From assembly GCA_005406025.1 (NCBI GenBank), contig BGZK01001408.1, positions 93,918-157,917 of the forward strand: a stretch of DNA of 64,000 nt, given 5' to 3'. Each line of letters starts with the position of its first letter. The stretch's first letter is position 1. The translations under genes and the position numbers were made by a program. The notes beneath the pieces are model-generated. The model did not search any database, was not told the origin of the DNA, and saw nothing but the letters and a program-made list of their open reading frames with translations. Shown here piece after piece: positions 49,189 to 61,825 of this stretch. The DNA comes from Eumeta japonica. Taxonomy: Eukaryota > Arthropoda > Insecta > Lepidoptera > Psychidae.

Positions 49189-49241
49189 GATGCATTAATT
49201 TACTTGTTGCCATTAAAAAACAACAAGTAAATCAATGCATC
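49189..49241. repeat. Inverted repeat, 21-bp arms
   Basis: The arm at 49189-49209 begins GATGCATTAATTTACTTG. It pairs with 49221-49241 with a single mismatch across an 11-nt loop. Confidence 0.85.
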
Positions 49242-50542
49242 GGTTTTGAATGATATCAAACGAACGCATTGTGCGTTTGTGTGGGGCCGTATACGAATTT
49301 GTATCCCGCATATATATTCCGCTTAACCTTAGGGTTAATACTACATTTCATTAAAGCGCCTGACATGGAATTTCTTGTAAGTATTAAAAAGTTGATAGTG
49401 ATACTCAGGTAACGGAAAAATTAAGTAACCTGGTAAAAAACCCAACCAAAAAAATCAATCATTATTGTCCTTGATTTGGCAACATTTAGGCGATCGGATG
49501 TTCTATTGAGATAAACAAGTAGAAAAGTTCGTGGCCGTCTACCACACCGCGTCCCACTAGATCCATCGCTGTGCAATATTTGTTAGACACACCGATACCA
49601 TATAAATATAGACCGACCAACAAGGGCGTATTGCGCATTTTACTAACTTTTGCAATTCAAAAAGTAAACATTGTTATTTATGGTATCTATACATATAATA
49701 AAATCGTGAGGAAACCAAATCTGTACACTTATATTTTTTTAAAGTAGCTAGTATTAATATATACTAGCTACAGATGTAGGTAAGTAAAGACCCCCAAAAC
49801 GGCTGATTTTTTAATTTTGTCCGTTTGTCCAATGTTCGTCCGTATAGTTGTCTGTTTGTTTCCAATTGCATCGACTTGTATTCACTTGCATCAGTAATGT
49901 ACATGAAAAGAAAGAAATGTCACTGTTATGACTTTGAAGGAGACTCTTAAATGAAGAATAGCTTGCATGTCCTTTTAAAACGTTGTTATGTGTCATAACC
50001 ACAACGCGAACGAAGTTGCTTGCAGCAGATAGTTATTTTAATATATGACACATATTATAAACTTAGTTCCAAATTAAAAAAAAAAATGAAGTCAGATTAG
50101 GACGTTTTATTTTGTAACAATTCCAGAATCTAAAAACGATCGTTTTATCTAATGAAAAGTATCCTATATACATTCTCTATGAATCTGGTTTAAATCGTTT
50201 ATTGACGCAATTTGTTTTTGATACGGTTGTTATTGTTGCATAATATATTGAACAAAGTATAATAATGAATGCCAGGAAACTTGTCTCAATTCCTAAGCAC
50301 GTTAGAGTTACATTATCTTAACGTGCCTAGGTCACATGCGTAAAACAAAAGTACTACAACAAAATATGTTTGTAATGTGGGTTGTTATTTTGTTGTATGG
50401 ATGTTTTATCACTTCTTAGAAAAATATACCAAGCGTGACCGAGAGTTTAGTTCATTTTAAAAAATTCCTATCGTCATATTTCTGCCATCTTCAACAAAGT
50501 CTCAACATTGACAATTTAAGAAAATCCGTTCAAGCTCATGTC

Positions 50543-50606
50543 GGACCATGCTTGAGCATGGTCCGTCCGTCCCTTCGAAACCCTATATTGATATAGGGTT
50601 TCGAAG
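50543..50606. repeat. Two adjacent perfect snap-back palindromes
   Basis: GGACCATGCT-TG-AGCATGGTCC (50543-50564) is followed 8 nt later by CTTCGAAACCCTATAT, TG, and its exact reverse complement (50573-50606). Both have a two-base TG spacer and no mismatch. Confidence 0.9.
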
Positions 50607-53600
50607 ACATTACTACAAAGAAATGCTCTACATATGAAAAAAACTATATTGTTATACTTTTTATCATGTTTCCCGCACATAATGCGTATAAGCACTTTAA
50701 TTACCTATAGCCAGAGAAACAAGTAAGTACTTTGGACTCTTACTCTTAAACTAGTGTAAACTAAAAACCACTACCTGAAGAGCGATCTTCATGGCACTTT
50801 CGTCCTTTTGATGAGAAGCGCAGTTTTTCAGCAATAACTCAAAAATAATATATCCGATCATATTCAAAATAGTTTTCGTTTAAAATATTAATTAGGCCTT
50901 ATATTTTCAATTTTTTTTCATATATTTTGGACGTACCATTTAGAAAATAAAGCGGGGGAGACAATTTCTGCTATTATAGCGACTATTTCAGAAAATATTC
51001 AATTAGTCAAAAAAATCGTTTAGGAACCTTGAAGTGTTTTTAATAGAACTGTCGAACTATGTGCCACACTTTGATGTTTGCTGAAAAAAATTCATTCAGC
51101 TTCTATTACCTGTCTGTAGTGCCCCCCTTAAAATTAATTATTTTTGTTATTCAACTACTAAACTAAGTAGCGGCTTATACAGGACACCTATACTATGAAT
51201 TTAATCAAAATAATCTTGTTGTTGTTGAGTAAAATGTGTGGAATATACGGACGGACGGACGGACGTATGGACATGACGAAATTATAAAGGTTCCGTACTT
51301 GCCATTTTGGCTCGGAACCCTAAAAGTGGTTATCAGCAAAAAAAGGACGCGCACCGTAGTCGAATGGAAAATGTCTTTTCAGGCGTAAAGGAAATTTGAA
51401 ATTCATAAAATTTACCACCCTAAAAAATGTTTTTGCTTTACTTCCGTTTTCGTTACGGACGATGAAATTTGAATTGCAATAAAAAAAAACATTACTTTAG
51501 CGATTCCCCCGTTAAAAATATTTTACATTTTTAGACCAGCCAAGAGTACGAAATGTTTGGTGTGTAGTTATTTTCTACACTTAAACAGCGAGTGCTAAAA
51601 TTACTTGTTTATTTTTCCAATAGAAAAACAATTGTGAATAACGCTAAAACTTTTCTTCAATAAAACTGACTCGGCAGAATTCGTATAAAGTATAAGTTGA
51701 CAGCTAAGAATAAGTTTCTATATTCGAAAATCATTATTTTACGTTAATGGAGTAGTCGTTTTTCTTAAGTTTTTTTAATATCATAAAAAATATTGGGAGA
51801 CGTCCTCCATTAAAACATATGTTTTTTTGAAGCTAAATTAAACTACTTATACATATATAGAATTCTAGACTATTATAAATAGAAAGATTAACAAATAGAT
51901 CATTTTGAAATAACTTTTGGATGTTATAACGAAATTTATCATTTAAGTAAATTAGGTCGTACCGAAGTCGAAAAAAAAAATTGTGTGTTTGTGTTGCGTT
52001 ATTGCGTTGTATATTTAAGTATTGCAATAATTACGCCAATAAATGGCCCAATAAGTGGATATTATTACTTCCTACAGTAAGTATAATAGCTGTTGGATTA
52101 AGTAAATTGTTATTTAACAACCGTGGATTAACGTTTACAAGATCAAACCACAGTTAGTATATTAAACATGCACCAAATGTTCGAAACTGGAATCTCTATG
52201 TTAGTACAGATCCACTAAATTAATTGTGTCAACTTTTCATTCCGTCAGTGTTGAGAGGTAACCTCCCGAAATTTATTTACTTCAGGAAAGGCAGCTGCTA
52301 AAGAACAGCAAGAACATAAGACGACTTAGAGCTATCTCATGCTTAACAAACAGACACATCGAAATACATACATAGAGGCAACAATTAAAAAATTAGAATG
52401 GTTGATTTTAGTTCGTTTGGCCTCGCTGGTGCACCACCACTACTAGCGGAAGGCTCCGTTTCCAACGTCGACCTTGCATTTTAGATATTGCTAGAATTGC
52501 GCGGATCCAGAATACTTATAATATCATCCTCCATTGTGAAAAAAACATTATTAAATATTAAAAGTCAGTGAATTTGTAAATAAATAATAACGTAGGAAGT
52601 AATTTTCCACGGCGTTTAATGATGATGACAGACGGGCACCGCCTGTTTCAGGATAGCCGGGTTGCTGTCCTAAAATGATAGCGTTAATTAATGAATTGCA
52701 ATATAGCAGTCAACAAATTTTCAGGAATAAATTACGAATTCCTCTATAATAAAGTATGATATGATCTTTTCGAATTTATTCATGAATGCCTCTTTGAGTA
52801 AACTAGCATTAGGTCATATTTTGAATTACGTTTTTTAGAAATCGCAAAACCTTGTTATAAATGGCATCTACTAAATAAGAAGACTTAGTAAAATGACAGC
52901 AGTGTGTGTGCGAGTATGCGTGTGTGAGTGCCTGCGTGTTATATAAATGTATGTTAGGGTGATTCATTTTGAACGATGATTTTTTCGCTTCTGCAGCAAA
53001 ATATCATTCTAAATGCTGAAAAAAATCCTTTTAAAGGCGGAGCTTTTAATTTTAAGTACTTTTATTTCAATTTAAAAGATTTCCCATTTGAAATGCACAA
53101 AAAATTAGATTTTTAATTTTTATACTTATATAGCTCAGCGGCGTTTCATGGTATAACCTAGCCCAAAGTCGGGATTTTCTCAGAAGTAAATACTGTACAA
53201 AAGTGTCCACTGCGGCGTAATCATAACTCACACTGGCGAGGTAGTACGAGTTACTAGATTTATTTTTTTTTTATTAAAGTCTTATTTTTCTGTCGTTAAC
53301 TCATAAATAAAGAGACACAGAAAAAAATGTAAATGACAAACTTGTAGGAAAATTCAATTTCCTACAAAAAAGTTTACACGTTCACAAGTTTGACACGACA
53401 AAATTAATATTTTAAAAGATATTCAGCATTTTAAAGAATGATTTGCCAAATATTGATAAAATAGTCAGTTTTATAAATCATAGTAAAAACTATTAAATCG
53501 CAAGCAATTAGAATCTTTTTTATTCAAAAATTATTTTACCACGTACGGTACCGGTACACAGTGGCGTTCTTTGACAACTTAGAAAACATGCTAGTAGTGT

Positions 53601-53860
53601 CGTCAACATTTTGGACTGTAAAGTGGATATCAATGACAATCAAAAAAAGGAAGAAAGAAAAATGCAAGTAATTGTAAACAGTTTAATCTATTTATTAAGA
53701 TAATATTTATTGGTTTAATATTGCGACGAATTTTAAATAGGTATAATAGTTAAAAAAAAAATAGTTATAATGTTTAGAAGACGTATACTCAAAAAAATAT
53801 CATATTTTGTCAATTTGTATATTCAGGTTGTGAAAAGAAATTAAAAACAAATTATTTTCC

Positions 53861-53893
53861 TAAACTATCACAATTACTTATTGTGATAGTTTA
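53861..53893. repeat. Perfect inverted repeat, 14-bp arms
   Basis: TAAACTATCACAAT and ATTGTGATAGTTTA flank the 5-nt loop TACTT. Confidence 0.9.
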
Positions 53894-54364
53894 TTACTTA
53901 CTTACATATTTTCACATAACCAATATGTGAAGCAAACATAATACAAAAAGTTGTCATAAATGTGAAATAAATACTTATTTTTAAAAAGGTCAATGATGTA
54001 CCCATAAAATGAATTAAAAAAAAGCCCCGAAAGAACATTTAAATAAAATATTCAATAACATTAATGAAAAATGCCGCTGCCTTTAAAAATTAATTCCTTT
54101 CAAGCGATCCCCGAGGGGCTTCGTAACAATTTTCATTGTACTAAAATTATAAGAGATCCAATTTCTTTTGTTGTCTTTCTATGAACAAATAGCGTTGGTA
54201 CTGCTCAATCGCGAACAAAATTTCTATACAACGCCGGCGATGTTGATAAATAATATTACTAAGTTGTTAAATTGTTACACAACTTCTAACGAACCTTCAC
54301 ACGCATTCCTAAAAACCCGAAACAACTCCCGAAGTCCAAATCAAACTGACGATTTTAAGTTAGA

Positions 54365-54500
54365 CTAACGGTGGCGCCACATTTGAGTGCCAGGGCGACT
54401 TAATGAAATGGTCGCCTTAAGTTCAAAGGAGCCCTCGCGCGCCGGAGGGCGGCGGTCTCTGCGAGGGCCGCGCCGGGCCCTCCGACACTCCGAGTAATTT
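54365..54500. promoter_or_regulatory. CpG-rich island
   Basis: A short block with GGAGCCCTCGCGCGCCGG, GGGCGGCGGTCTCTGCG and GGGCCGCGCCGGGCCCTCCG. It contains the 12-mer GGGCGACTTAAT (54393-54404), also found in the KFase intron 2 island, and an inverted GGCGAC/GTCGCC pair around it. There is no reading frame of note. Its function is unknown. Confidence 0.3.
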
Positions 54501-56271
54501 GACTTTATATTTTGAAGATCACAATCGAATTGGCAGTTTGGCCCTGGATGCCTTCACAATAAATTTCTAGAATTTCAAGGGAACCGTGAGAAGTTAAAAT
54601 TTTTACTGAATAACTTGAAATCGGAGACTCCAGTTATGTTTCTTCATAAACAATTTAATATATGTATTTCCGCCGGTAGCTTTGCTCTAGTGGTTATAGA
54701 ATGTATTTCTTCACCTTTAAGTTGATCGCCATCAAGCCCAATACCTTTCCCTAATTCCAAATAAAATGTCAACCGATCGATAAGAAAAACACGCGTGTAT
54801 TCGAATACTGTGTTGTGTTCGAATGTTGAGTGTTAATCGAATCAAATTTTAGCCTAATCGAAGCTTTTCGAGTTTTGCGATAACACACATACGGAACTTG
54901 AATTTTAATATATGATTAGTATTAAATACTAATGGCTCATTTTAATGATGCTAAATGATTATTTAAACTAAGCAATGAAAATTTAAAAACCAATGACGAA
55001 TTGGACCATTATGTTAATATAATAAAAAATTTAAAACCGTAAAACTCAATTTGAATAAGGATATTCTATGATGAAATGGTATTCTAAAATAAATTATTAC
55101 ACCAAAATTTAAATTTTGCAGAGATGCAACTGCACGAAAATGCCAATTGGTATTTAATAAGATATATTATGCTTTATAAATTTTTTAATGTGATGATTAT
55201 GAACTGACGGGATGACAGAAACAAAACTCGTCTGAGTCTAATAAACGAAATAATTATTTAACATATATGTAGATCGCAAATGTGCTTTAAAGATTTTTAG
55301 TAGTGACCGTTGCTTGTTAGATAAATATAGCTAAAAGCAATGGAATATTTAATAATTATGATACTTAATTTCAAATAAAATAATAAAGAAAATTATATAA
55401 TACGAATTCGTTTGATACAATATATCGTAAAACATGCCCTTTACATATTATATAAACAACCTTTGTCTATTCTGTTTAAACCGCTTGGTATTATTTTTAA
55501 ACTGACCTCATCTAATAAATATATTCGCGCATGCAATTAGCTCGAATCGATTGGGCCTTCATTTGGCAAAATGCATTCTATTTTCAGAAAATTGCATCGA
55601 ATGTTTTCATAATGCATACAATCAAATACTTTTTTTGGACTTCGCTGAACAAATTGCATTGTGGTAAAAACCATTACAAATTTATTTTGGTAAACACAAA
55701 ATATGTTTTTTGTATAACACGTAAACGATGAAAGAAATCTTATTTTTAGGTAAAAATTTAAATTGAATCACATTTTCTATACATAAATACGTGTTTAAAA
55801 GTTAGCGCGGTGCCTTATAAATGCTATACATTTTTTTTTATGAAAAATGCTTCACGAATCTAAACATAATTTAGAAACAAGTGTTGTGGGCCATTCGTAT
55901 TCTTTCAACATACTTCAAAACACATATATACCACATGTTATTGCTTTGTTACGTCCAAACCAATTTATAAATACATTTTTCCCGTCAGACGCCTTTTTAT
56001 CCGCCTTCTTAAATAGGACCAGGGCATTTTTAGGTGATGCAAACTGCCTCCTTTTATGTTAATTCTATATTCTACGGAACAAAAAATTATACTGCTAAAT
56101 CAGAAATTTATGTTTGTCCAGTGTGCTGTTCAAAAACTCTCTTGCTTTGAACACTGAGGCCGGTGGTCGCTCGTGTGTGCTCATAATAGTAAAAACCTTT
56201 GGCGAACGTTTGGTAACAGACCATTCAGCGTTGATGCTTTTTTGATCTCATGACATGCCAACACCAAATAA
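54501..56271. other. Gene-free AT-rich DNA
   Basis: No recognised gene or element. Short plus frames at 55531-55731 and 55847-56062 have no family resemblance. Confidence 0.4.
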
Positions 56272-56589
56272 GCCATTAAAAGCACCGGTGAAGTGCAAAT
56301 AGAATTAGCACTCAGAAGGTTCAGTACAGACTACATTACGTGTATAGATATTCCAACCATCAAAACTATTAACGATTTTTTTCCTGTTTTTGATACTGAT
56401 AGCGGAAATAATGATATTGGTCCCTGGCGTTATAGAATTTTCACTGCTTTTCTTATTCAATTTTATTTAATTATGCGAATTTTTGGAAATCTTAAATTAT
56501 CATCGCGGGAAGTTACAAAATGTATTTTCATATTTCAGTCAATGCTCGAACTGCAAATGTCAATTTGTGATAATTTTTTGTACGAGTAA
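56272..56589 (+). other. Unrecognised open frame, about 106 codons
   Basis: An uninterrupted frame from 56272 to a TAA at 56587-56589, preceded in frame by a stop at 56269. It lacks an ATG near its start. The composition looks protein-like for this AT-rich region: FFPVFDTDSGNNDIGPWRYR, then a hydrophobic stretch around FLIQFYLIMRIF, then SREVTKC and MLELQMSICDNF. I do not recognise it. It could be an exon, a piece of an old transposon, or chance. Confidence 0.25.
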
Positions 56590-56774
56590 TAACAAATGAT
56601 TTTTAGATTTTTTTTTTTACCATTACTAGTATTATAAAGACCTCGCATCTCGCGAATTCACTATTTTTAAGTGAAAGGAAAATAAGCGTATAGTAAACGT
56701 GCCGAGTTGAGCCTGTTATAAATATTGGTACCCTGACCCGCCTCTATTCTGGCAATACCTACCCTGAGCCTGCT

Positions 56775-57065
56775 TTATATTGTGAGGTACGCATGCGGCG
56801 TGAAGCTGTCTATCCTCCTTACGCGAAGATGCTCGTATAGAATTTCAAGCATATTTCTTGCTTCGATCTGCAATAAGTGCTCAATCTCTTCGTATGCTTT
56901 TCTTTTGTTTCTTTGAGTTAAATCTTTCACTACCAGCACGTGTTCTTCCATAACAGCCTTCAACGGGCGGCCACCTATTTCCTCGTCCGCCCCAGTTACA
57001 CGATCGCGTTTAAATTTGTCGAACCGGCCCTAAACAGTCGCTTTAGAAGATCCTTTGTCTTAGAA
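56775..57065 (-). pseudogene. mariner-like transposase N-terminal remnant
   Basis: On the minus strand, GRFDKFKRDRVTG, then EEIGGRPLKAV, then KRKAYEEIEHLLQI and ILYEHLRVRRI follow the layout of the mariner transposase DNA-binding half (WF/Y..F.RGR, D..R.GRP, YEEIE..L.I, ILHEHL.V.K). Stop codons interrupt it upstream, and no catalytic domain follows. It is a dead fragment. Confidence 0.6.
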
Positions 57066-57479
57066 CAGCATTCGAAGTGTTTTAAATGATTCTTATGGTT
57101 GTAATCTATATTTCAAATACTACAAAATTATTGTTCGAAAATATTTTCCTTGTAGATCCATTTTTCAGTAAGATAGAATATTTTAAAGTTCTTAATAAGT
57201 TTCAAAGAGGGAAAATTCTAATCTAGACTTCTATATCTTTTCTATCAGAATACTATACTTGATAAGTCATTAAAACAAGACAGTATCTATTTGTCATAAA
57301 CCATTTTTCGTAAAACATTCTGTGTCACCTAACTGACATTCTTAGCCTATTTGAGAGAGTTTATTATTTTTTATACCCCAATATGGCGTCCAGCAGTCGA
57401 TGTTTTTATTTATTCTCATATTATAAATAACATGATCTATGGAGAACCTTATGCATGGTGTGAATAGCGGATTGATATA

Positions 57480-58510
57480 GGCACTGCAGTCTCTATACAA
57501 GGGCTCCTTGCGTCAGAATAAATGGGGTAAATACTGGCTGGTTCGACATTCGCAGGGGTGTCAGCCAGGGATGTGTAGCTTCATAGTGACTATTCAACCT
57601 ATTCATGGATATCTGTCTGTATGATTTGAAAGAGTATGGACTAAGGATGGATGAGCTCTGTCTGTCAAATGCCTCCTGTACGCCGACTACCAAATAATCC
57701 TTTCGCCCTCGGCATGCGGGCTGCAGGGGATGGTAAATGAAATGTTTTATTGTGTTAAGAAAAAAGTTATAAAAGTAAATGTTGGTAAGACTAAAGTGAT
57801 GGTATTTGAAAGGGGCGAAAGCACGACTGTATACGATATACTTTATAGAAGGTGAGAAAATCGAACAAGTGAAAGAGTTTGTATACCTGTGTTTACTCTG
57901 TTTACAAATGATGGTGAACATGACAGAGATAAAGAAAGGAGAGTGAATGCCGGACATAAAGTGAATGGAGCCGTGTTCGCTATTATGAATAATAAAATCA
58001 TTTCACGACAAGCGCGCTTGGTTATTCATAATAGGGTCGTAATCCCTACGCTTATGTATGGTAGTGAAAGCTGAGTATGGCAGAAGGAAAATTAAAGTAG
58101 GATCAATGCAGCGGAGATGCAAACACTGCGTAGTGTGCGGAGTATCTCGGAAAGATAGGTGTAGAAACAGTGATAGTAAAGAACGGTGCGATTTGAAGGT
58201 AGTTGTAGTGACTAGAGTAGAAAGAGGTATGTCGCTGTGGTTTGGCCATCGGGAAAGAATGAATGAAAGTAGACTGGCAAAACAAATCTATAGAGCGAAT
58301 ATGTGTGATGGAAAGGTCGGCAAGGGTCGCCCTAGAAAATCCCATGCAGACCCTATTGATGGCATATTAAAAAAGGGCTACATTTTAAGCACCCGAAACC
58401 GACGAGCTTGCATGAAAAGATTAATAGATGTCATTGAGGCAAAAAATATATGGAAGTCTATAATCTCTGCCTACCATTTTGGGAAATAGGCGTGAGTTTA
58501 TATTATATTA
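57480..58510 (+). pseudogene. RTE-like LINE, reverse transcriptase and C-terminus, decayed
   Basis: The plus strand carries the 3' half of an RTE-type non-LTR element in several broken frames. LQSLYKGS and GVSQGCVA are followed by LFNLFMDICLYDLKEYGLRM, then VKCLLYADYQIILSPSACGL. The catalytic YADD is YADY (codons 57679-57690), so the polymerase would be inactive. After a frame change come LFTNDGEHDRDKERRVNAGH, SRQARLVIHN and VIPTLMYGSES. The longest piece (58058-58489) has CGVSRKDRCRNSDS, SLWFGHRERMNESRLAKQIY, KGRPRKSHADPIDGILKKGY and STRNRRACMKRLIDVIEA. It closes with GGGAAATAGGCGTGAGTTTATA, the family's 3' end. Confidence 0.85.
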
Positions 58511-59039
58511 AATAACACTTACTAGGTAAGACCGAATCTGTTATGTATTTGGTATATGATTACATACGATGCGTGCCCTACAATTAAACAAACATTGATA
58601 TAAATATGTAAAATAGGCTATTAAAAACATTATCATCGCTAGCGCCGCGAAGACTGACGAAAAGAGAGTTTATGGTATCGCTTTGATTTGTATTGTTGTC
58701 TGCTTCATTCTGGCCTATCCAACGATTTGTCACGATCTTTCTTCCCACTTAATATATAAATATGACAGACGCAAAATGTTGAAATTTAGAAATCTGTAAT
58801 TTTTATTGATTGCCGAAGGATTAAAAATCAATTTTGAAATATCCATAGACGTACGCCCTTATTATAATCCATTGCTGGGGCTTCTCTCATAATCTCTCAG
58901 ATCATCACAATCACCAGGCTACCGCTGACCCAATGCATTTTATATATTATTCAAGATTCCAGAATATTTTTTTGAGACCTACTTTTTTCGAAATATTTTC
59001 ATTCTATATTAAAAGCAAACTGAGGGTGACATTTGAATC
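58511..59039. other. Gene-free AT-rich DNA
   Basis: Nothing recognised apart from a small GC-richer patch, ATCGCTAGCGCCGCGAAG, at about 58,635. Confidence 0.45.
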
Positions 59040-59103
59040 TGCGCATGCGATCTGAACCCGCGCCTCTTGCGTCCCAGGTGAACGCCCTAAATACACTAGT
59101 CTA
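59040..59103 (-). repeat. tRNA-derived SINE head, remnant
   Basis: On the minus strand, ACTAGTGTATTTAGGGCG, CACCTGGGACGCAAGAGG and CGCGGGTTCAGATCGC follow the order A box, anticodon arm (GGG loop, like tRNA-Pro), B box. The A-box region is degraded, and the stems do not close as in a functional tRNA. Probably a SINE fragment. Confidence 0.5.
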
Positions 59104-61464
59104 TATATATCTTTAGAAATACTGATATTTATAACATAAAACCAAAAAAGCTATGTAATGATTTTTTTAAATATCATGAGCAACCTTTAATGAAAATCGA
59201 TATTTTTCTAAATTTATTAAAAATCGAGGTCTTCCTAATAACGGTGACAAGTCGTTATTGTCTGACGTCTGTTTAGATATGCATTTATTAATATGAAATA
59301 ATAAAAACCCTGTCATATCCCAGCTTCAACACCCGTTGTAATTTATTGTGATAAAGTTAAACCGACTAGTATTAAAGTTGTTACTCCTATTCTAGAGTGA
59401 TATCAGATCTATCTAAGCAGACTATGGAAGAAATCGATATAGACTTACTAATAAATTTGTTTTTTCAAATCTAGAAATGATGACCATCTATTAATAATAA
59501 TTTGCATTGTATTTTAGCATAAAATCAAATTACGCCTTACTTAGAAAATTTATTATGAATTAATTGTGCTTTTTTCGATAAATTTCAATAACCCTCAATT
59601 CAATTTTGCAGTCTTCATTCCCAGGTGAGCAATTTATAATGGTTTTTAGTCTTCTTCTAACTGACATTTATAAAAAGGTTTAATTTTAATTATTAATAAT
59701 ACATGATAAGATTAAATTTTTGTATAAAGATTGTTCAAACCAATCTTAGAAATACGTGTGATTCTTTTACGCTCTAACAAGAGATTGGACAGATCGTAAC
59801 AGTCATAGAGTTTTAAAATCCTACTGCTGTGATTCGTCACATCTATTAAATATACATTTAAACGTCCACATATTACAACGTAATTGCTTTTATTATCGAC
59901 CTTACAAAGGCTCAAAGGGTCTCTATGCATACTTCACAATAAGCCGCTCGACATGCTTCACACAGACTACCTTTTCAATAGCTTAGACAAACAATCCACT
60001 ACAGATTTCAGTTTCTTAAATGATTTTGGATAATATTAATCGCATTAATGGCCAACCCTTCGGCCTCCCACTTTATCCACTCAATGGATGTTAATAAACT
60101 GAATAATATAAAATATTTATCTAAAAATGGTTTTTTTTAAATCCGCAATTATTGGTCCAAATCATTATGTTTAAATAATTGTACAATATTGTATTGTCGC
60201 GTTCAGTACATCGATGTTTGTTTAGTATTGTTTTGTAGCGAATGGTTTCGCTACAGAAAGACAATCAGACATGGTTTCCTTGTTACTGAGTTAAATAATT
60301 CCTATTATTTTATTTAACTTCTCGTTAAGTATATTTATAGCCGTTTATTTAATATAATACATATAAACTTTTGTACATGTTTACTCAGTAATTGACTTTG
60401 CCTATTAGAAATTAGGTTTAATTTTCTGTTAAATTCTTCTTCTACTTTTAAATTAAATATCTAAATTTTCATTATACCAATCCCTTATTTAAAGTATTTC
60501 ATCTTATTTCATTGAGTACCTGTCTTTATGATGATGACCACGAGCGGGTACATACAAAGAGAAAATAATCAATCAATTGAAAATTAATCAATCAATGGCA
60601 AACAAGTTTCGTGTAAACTTCACTAGTGTGGGGTCAGTGTGGAAGGCCCTTAATAGTTTAATATCCGGGCAACTCAAAGGGTGTGATTTATGTAACTGGG
60701 TGATAACTTCGATCTTAAACGGTGATATAATTCTAACATGAAATAAAAGTTAACATCAATTGTTAATGTTAACGGTACACTTTGCGGCTTAGTAATATTT
60801 CTTAGGATTAGAAAAATGTAGTGCAGTCGTAATGTAATTTCTAAAATTAGAAAAATAGTACGCTCTTTTCGTAGCGTAACTCATTTTCGAATAATGGCCA
60901 AAGTCATGATAATAAGTCTTGTGAAGTTTTTTTTACGATTCGTTTAACATGGATACAAAAAATGGATACGAAAAATTATGAAATACATCGTAAAATAAAT
61001 TTTGAAAATTGAGAGTAGAATAAAAACTTGAAAAAAATATTTTAGGGTACCATGATGTGGTATTATTTATAAACTGTACGTGGAGCAGTAAAAAAAAAAA
61101 AGCAAAATTTCGTACAAACACTTAGGTTGCATGAATAGGTAGTAAATATAAGTTTATGGACCTTGTAAAATTATGAAAATGTAAAATAATAACATCCTTA
61201 ACACCCGCCCTATGTGCGCCCGTTTTTAGACGTTATTAGCCGTTAAACCGTGAACTCTATTAATAGGTTCATAGTATTAAATTAGCCACGTTCTGAGTCT
61301 GCATATTGCGAAGGAAAACTAAGGAATCTTACACTGGCGAACACGCTTTGGCCGGTTTTTCGAAATCGAAATAGGAAGACGAATCAACACTTACTTCAAG
61401 TGATTCACCGTGACCAAATTTGAATGCTACACAGTATAACTTGAGCGGAATCTTGGACGGCAAG
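59104..61464. other. Gene-free AT-rich DNA
   Basis: No recognised gene. A short inverted repeat, GTTAACAT/ATGTTAAC, lies at about 60,748-60,772, and a TCAATCAATC repeat at about 60,569-60,596. Confidence 0.45.
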
Positions 61465-61526
61465 CATACTCCTCGAGAAATAGGCTATCAGATACTTATC
61501 TGATAGCCTATTTCTCGAGGAGTATG
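61465..61526. repeat. Perfect palindrome, 30-bp arms, 2-nt spacer
   Basis: The arm at 61465-61494 (starts CATACTCCTCGAGAAATAGG) is the exact reverse complement of 61497-61526. Only CT separates the arms, and no mismatch is present. It would form a long hairpin in RNA or single-stranded DNA. Confidence 0.95.
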
Positions 61527-61825
61527 GTCTCTAACAACCTCTTTCAAAATTGTATGCGTATACAAATCTTTACGAGTTTGTCTGCTTTTCATCATTTCCC
61601 GTTTTAACAAGATTTTGACGGAAGTTAAAAATCTGTTATCGTCATAGGGGTAAGAATAAATAAAATTTAACGATGACGAAACTGGAAGAGATAAAAGAAC
61701 TGAAAAAAGTGAAGGAATTTTTTTGTGAAATCAGCCAATAAAAATAGTAAAAACTAAGCAAATTATGGAGGTCAATAAAACATAAATAGTAAAATGTTTT
61801 ATCTATTTAATGATAAATCAGGCAG

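Larger units (their letters stand above)
48972..54364. other. Intergenic or large-intron DNA with palindromes
   Basis: No gene is supported. Inverted repeats lie at 49189-49241, 49744-49771, 50543-50564, 50573-50606 and 53861-53893 (listed separately where notable). At about 51,170-51,325 a repeat with (GGAC)n, GGTTCCGTACTTGCCATTTT and CTCGGAACCCTAAAA resembles a common moth repeat tail recalled from memory. Confidence 0.4.

Noticed and set aside
57493..57957. 154-codon minus-strand frame
   Set aside because: Antisense to the RTE reverse transcriptase remnant, which explains the sequence on the plus strand.
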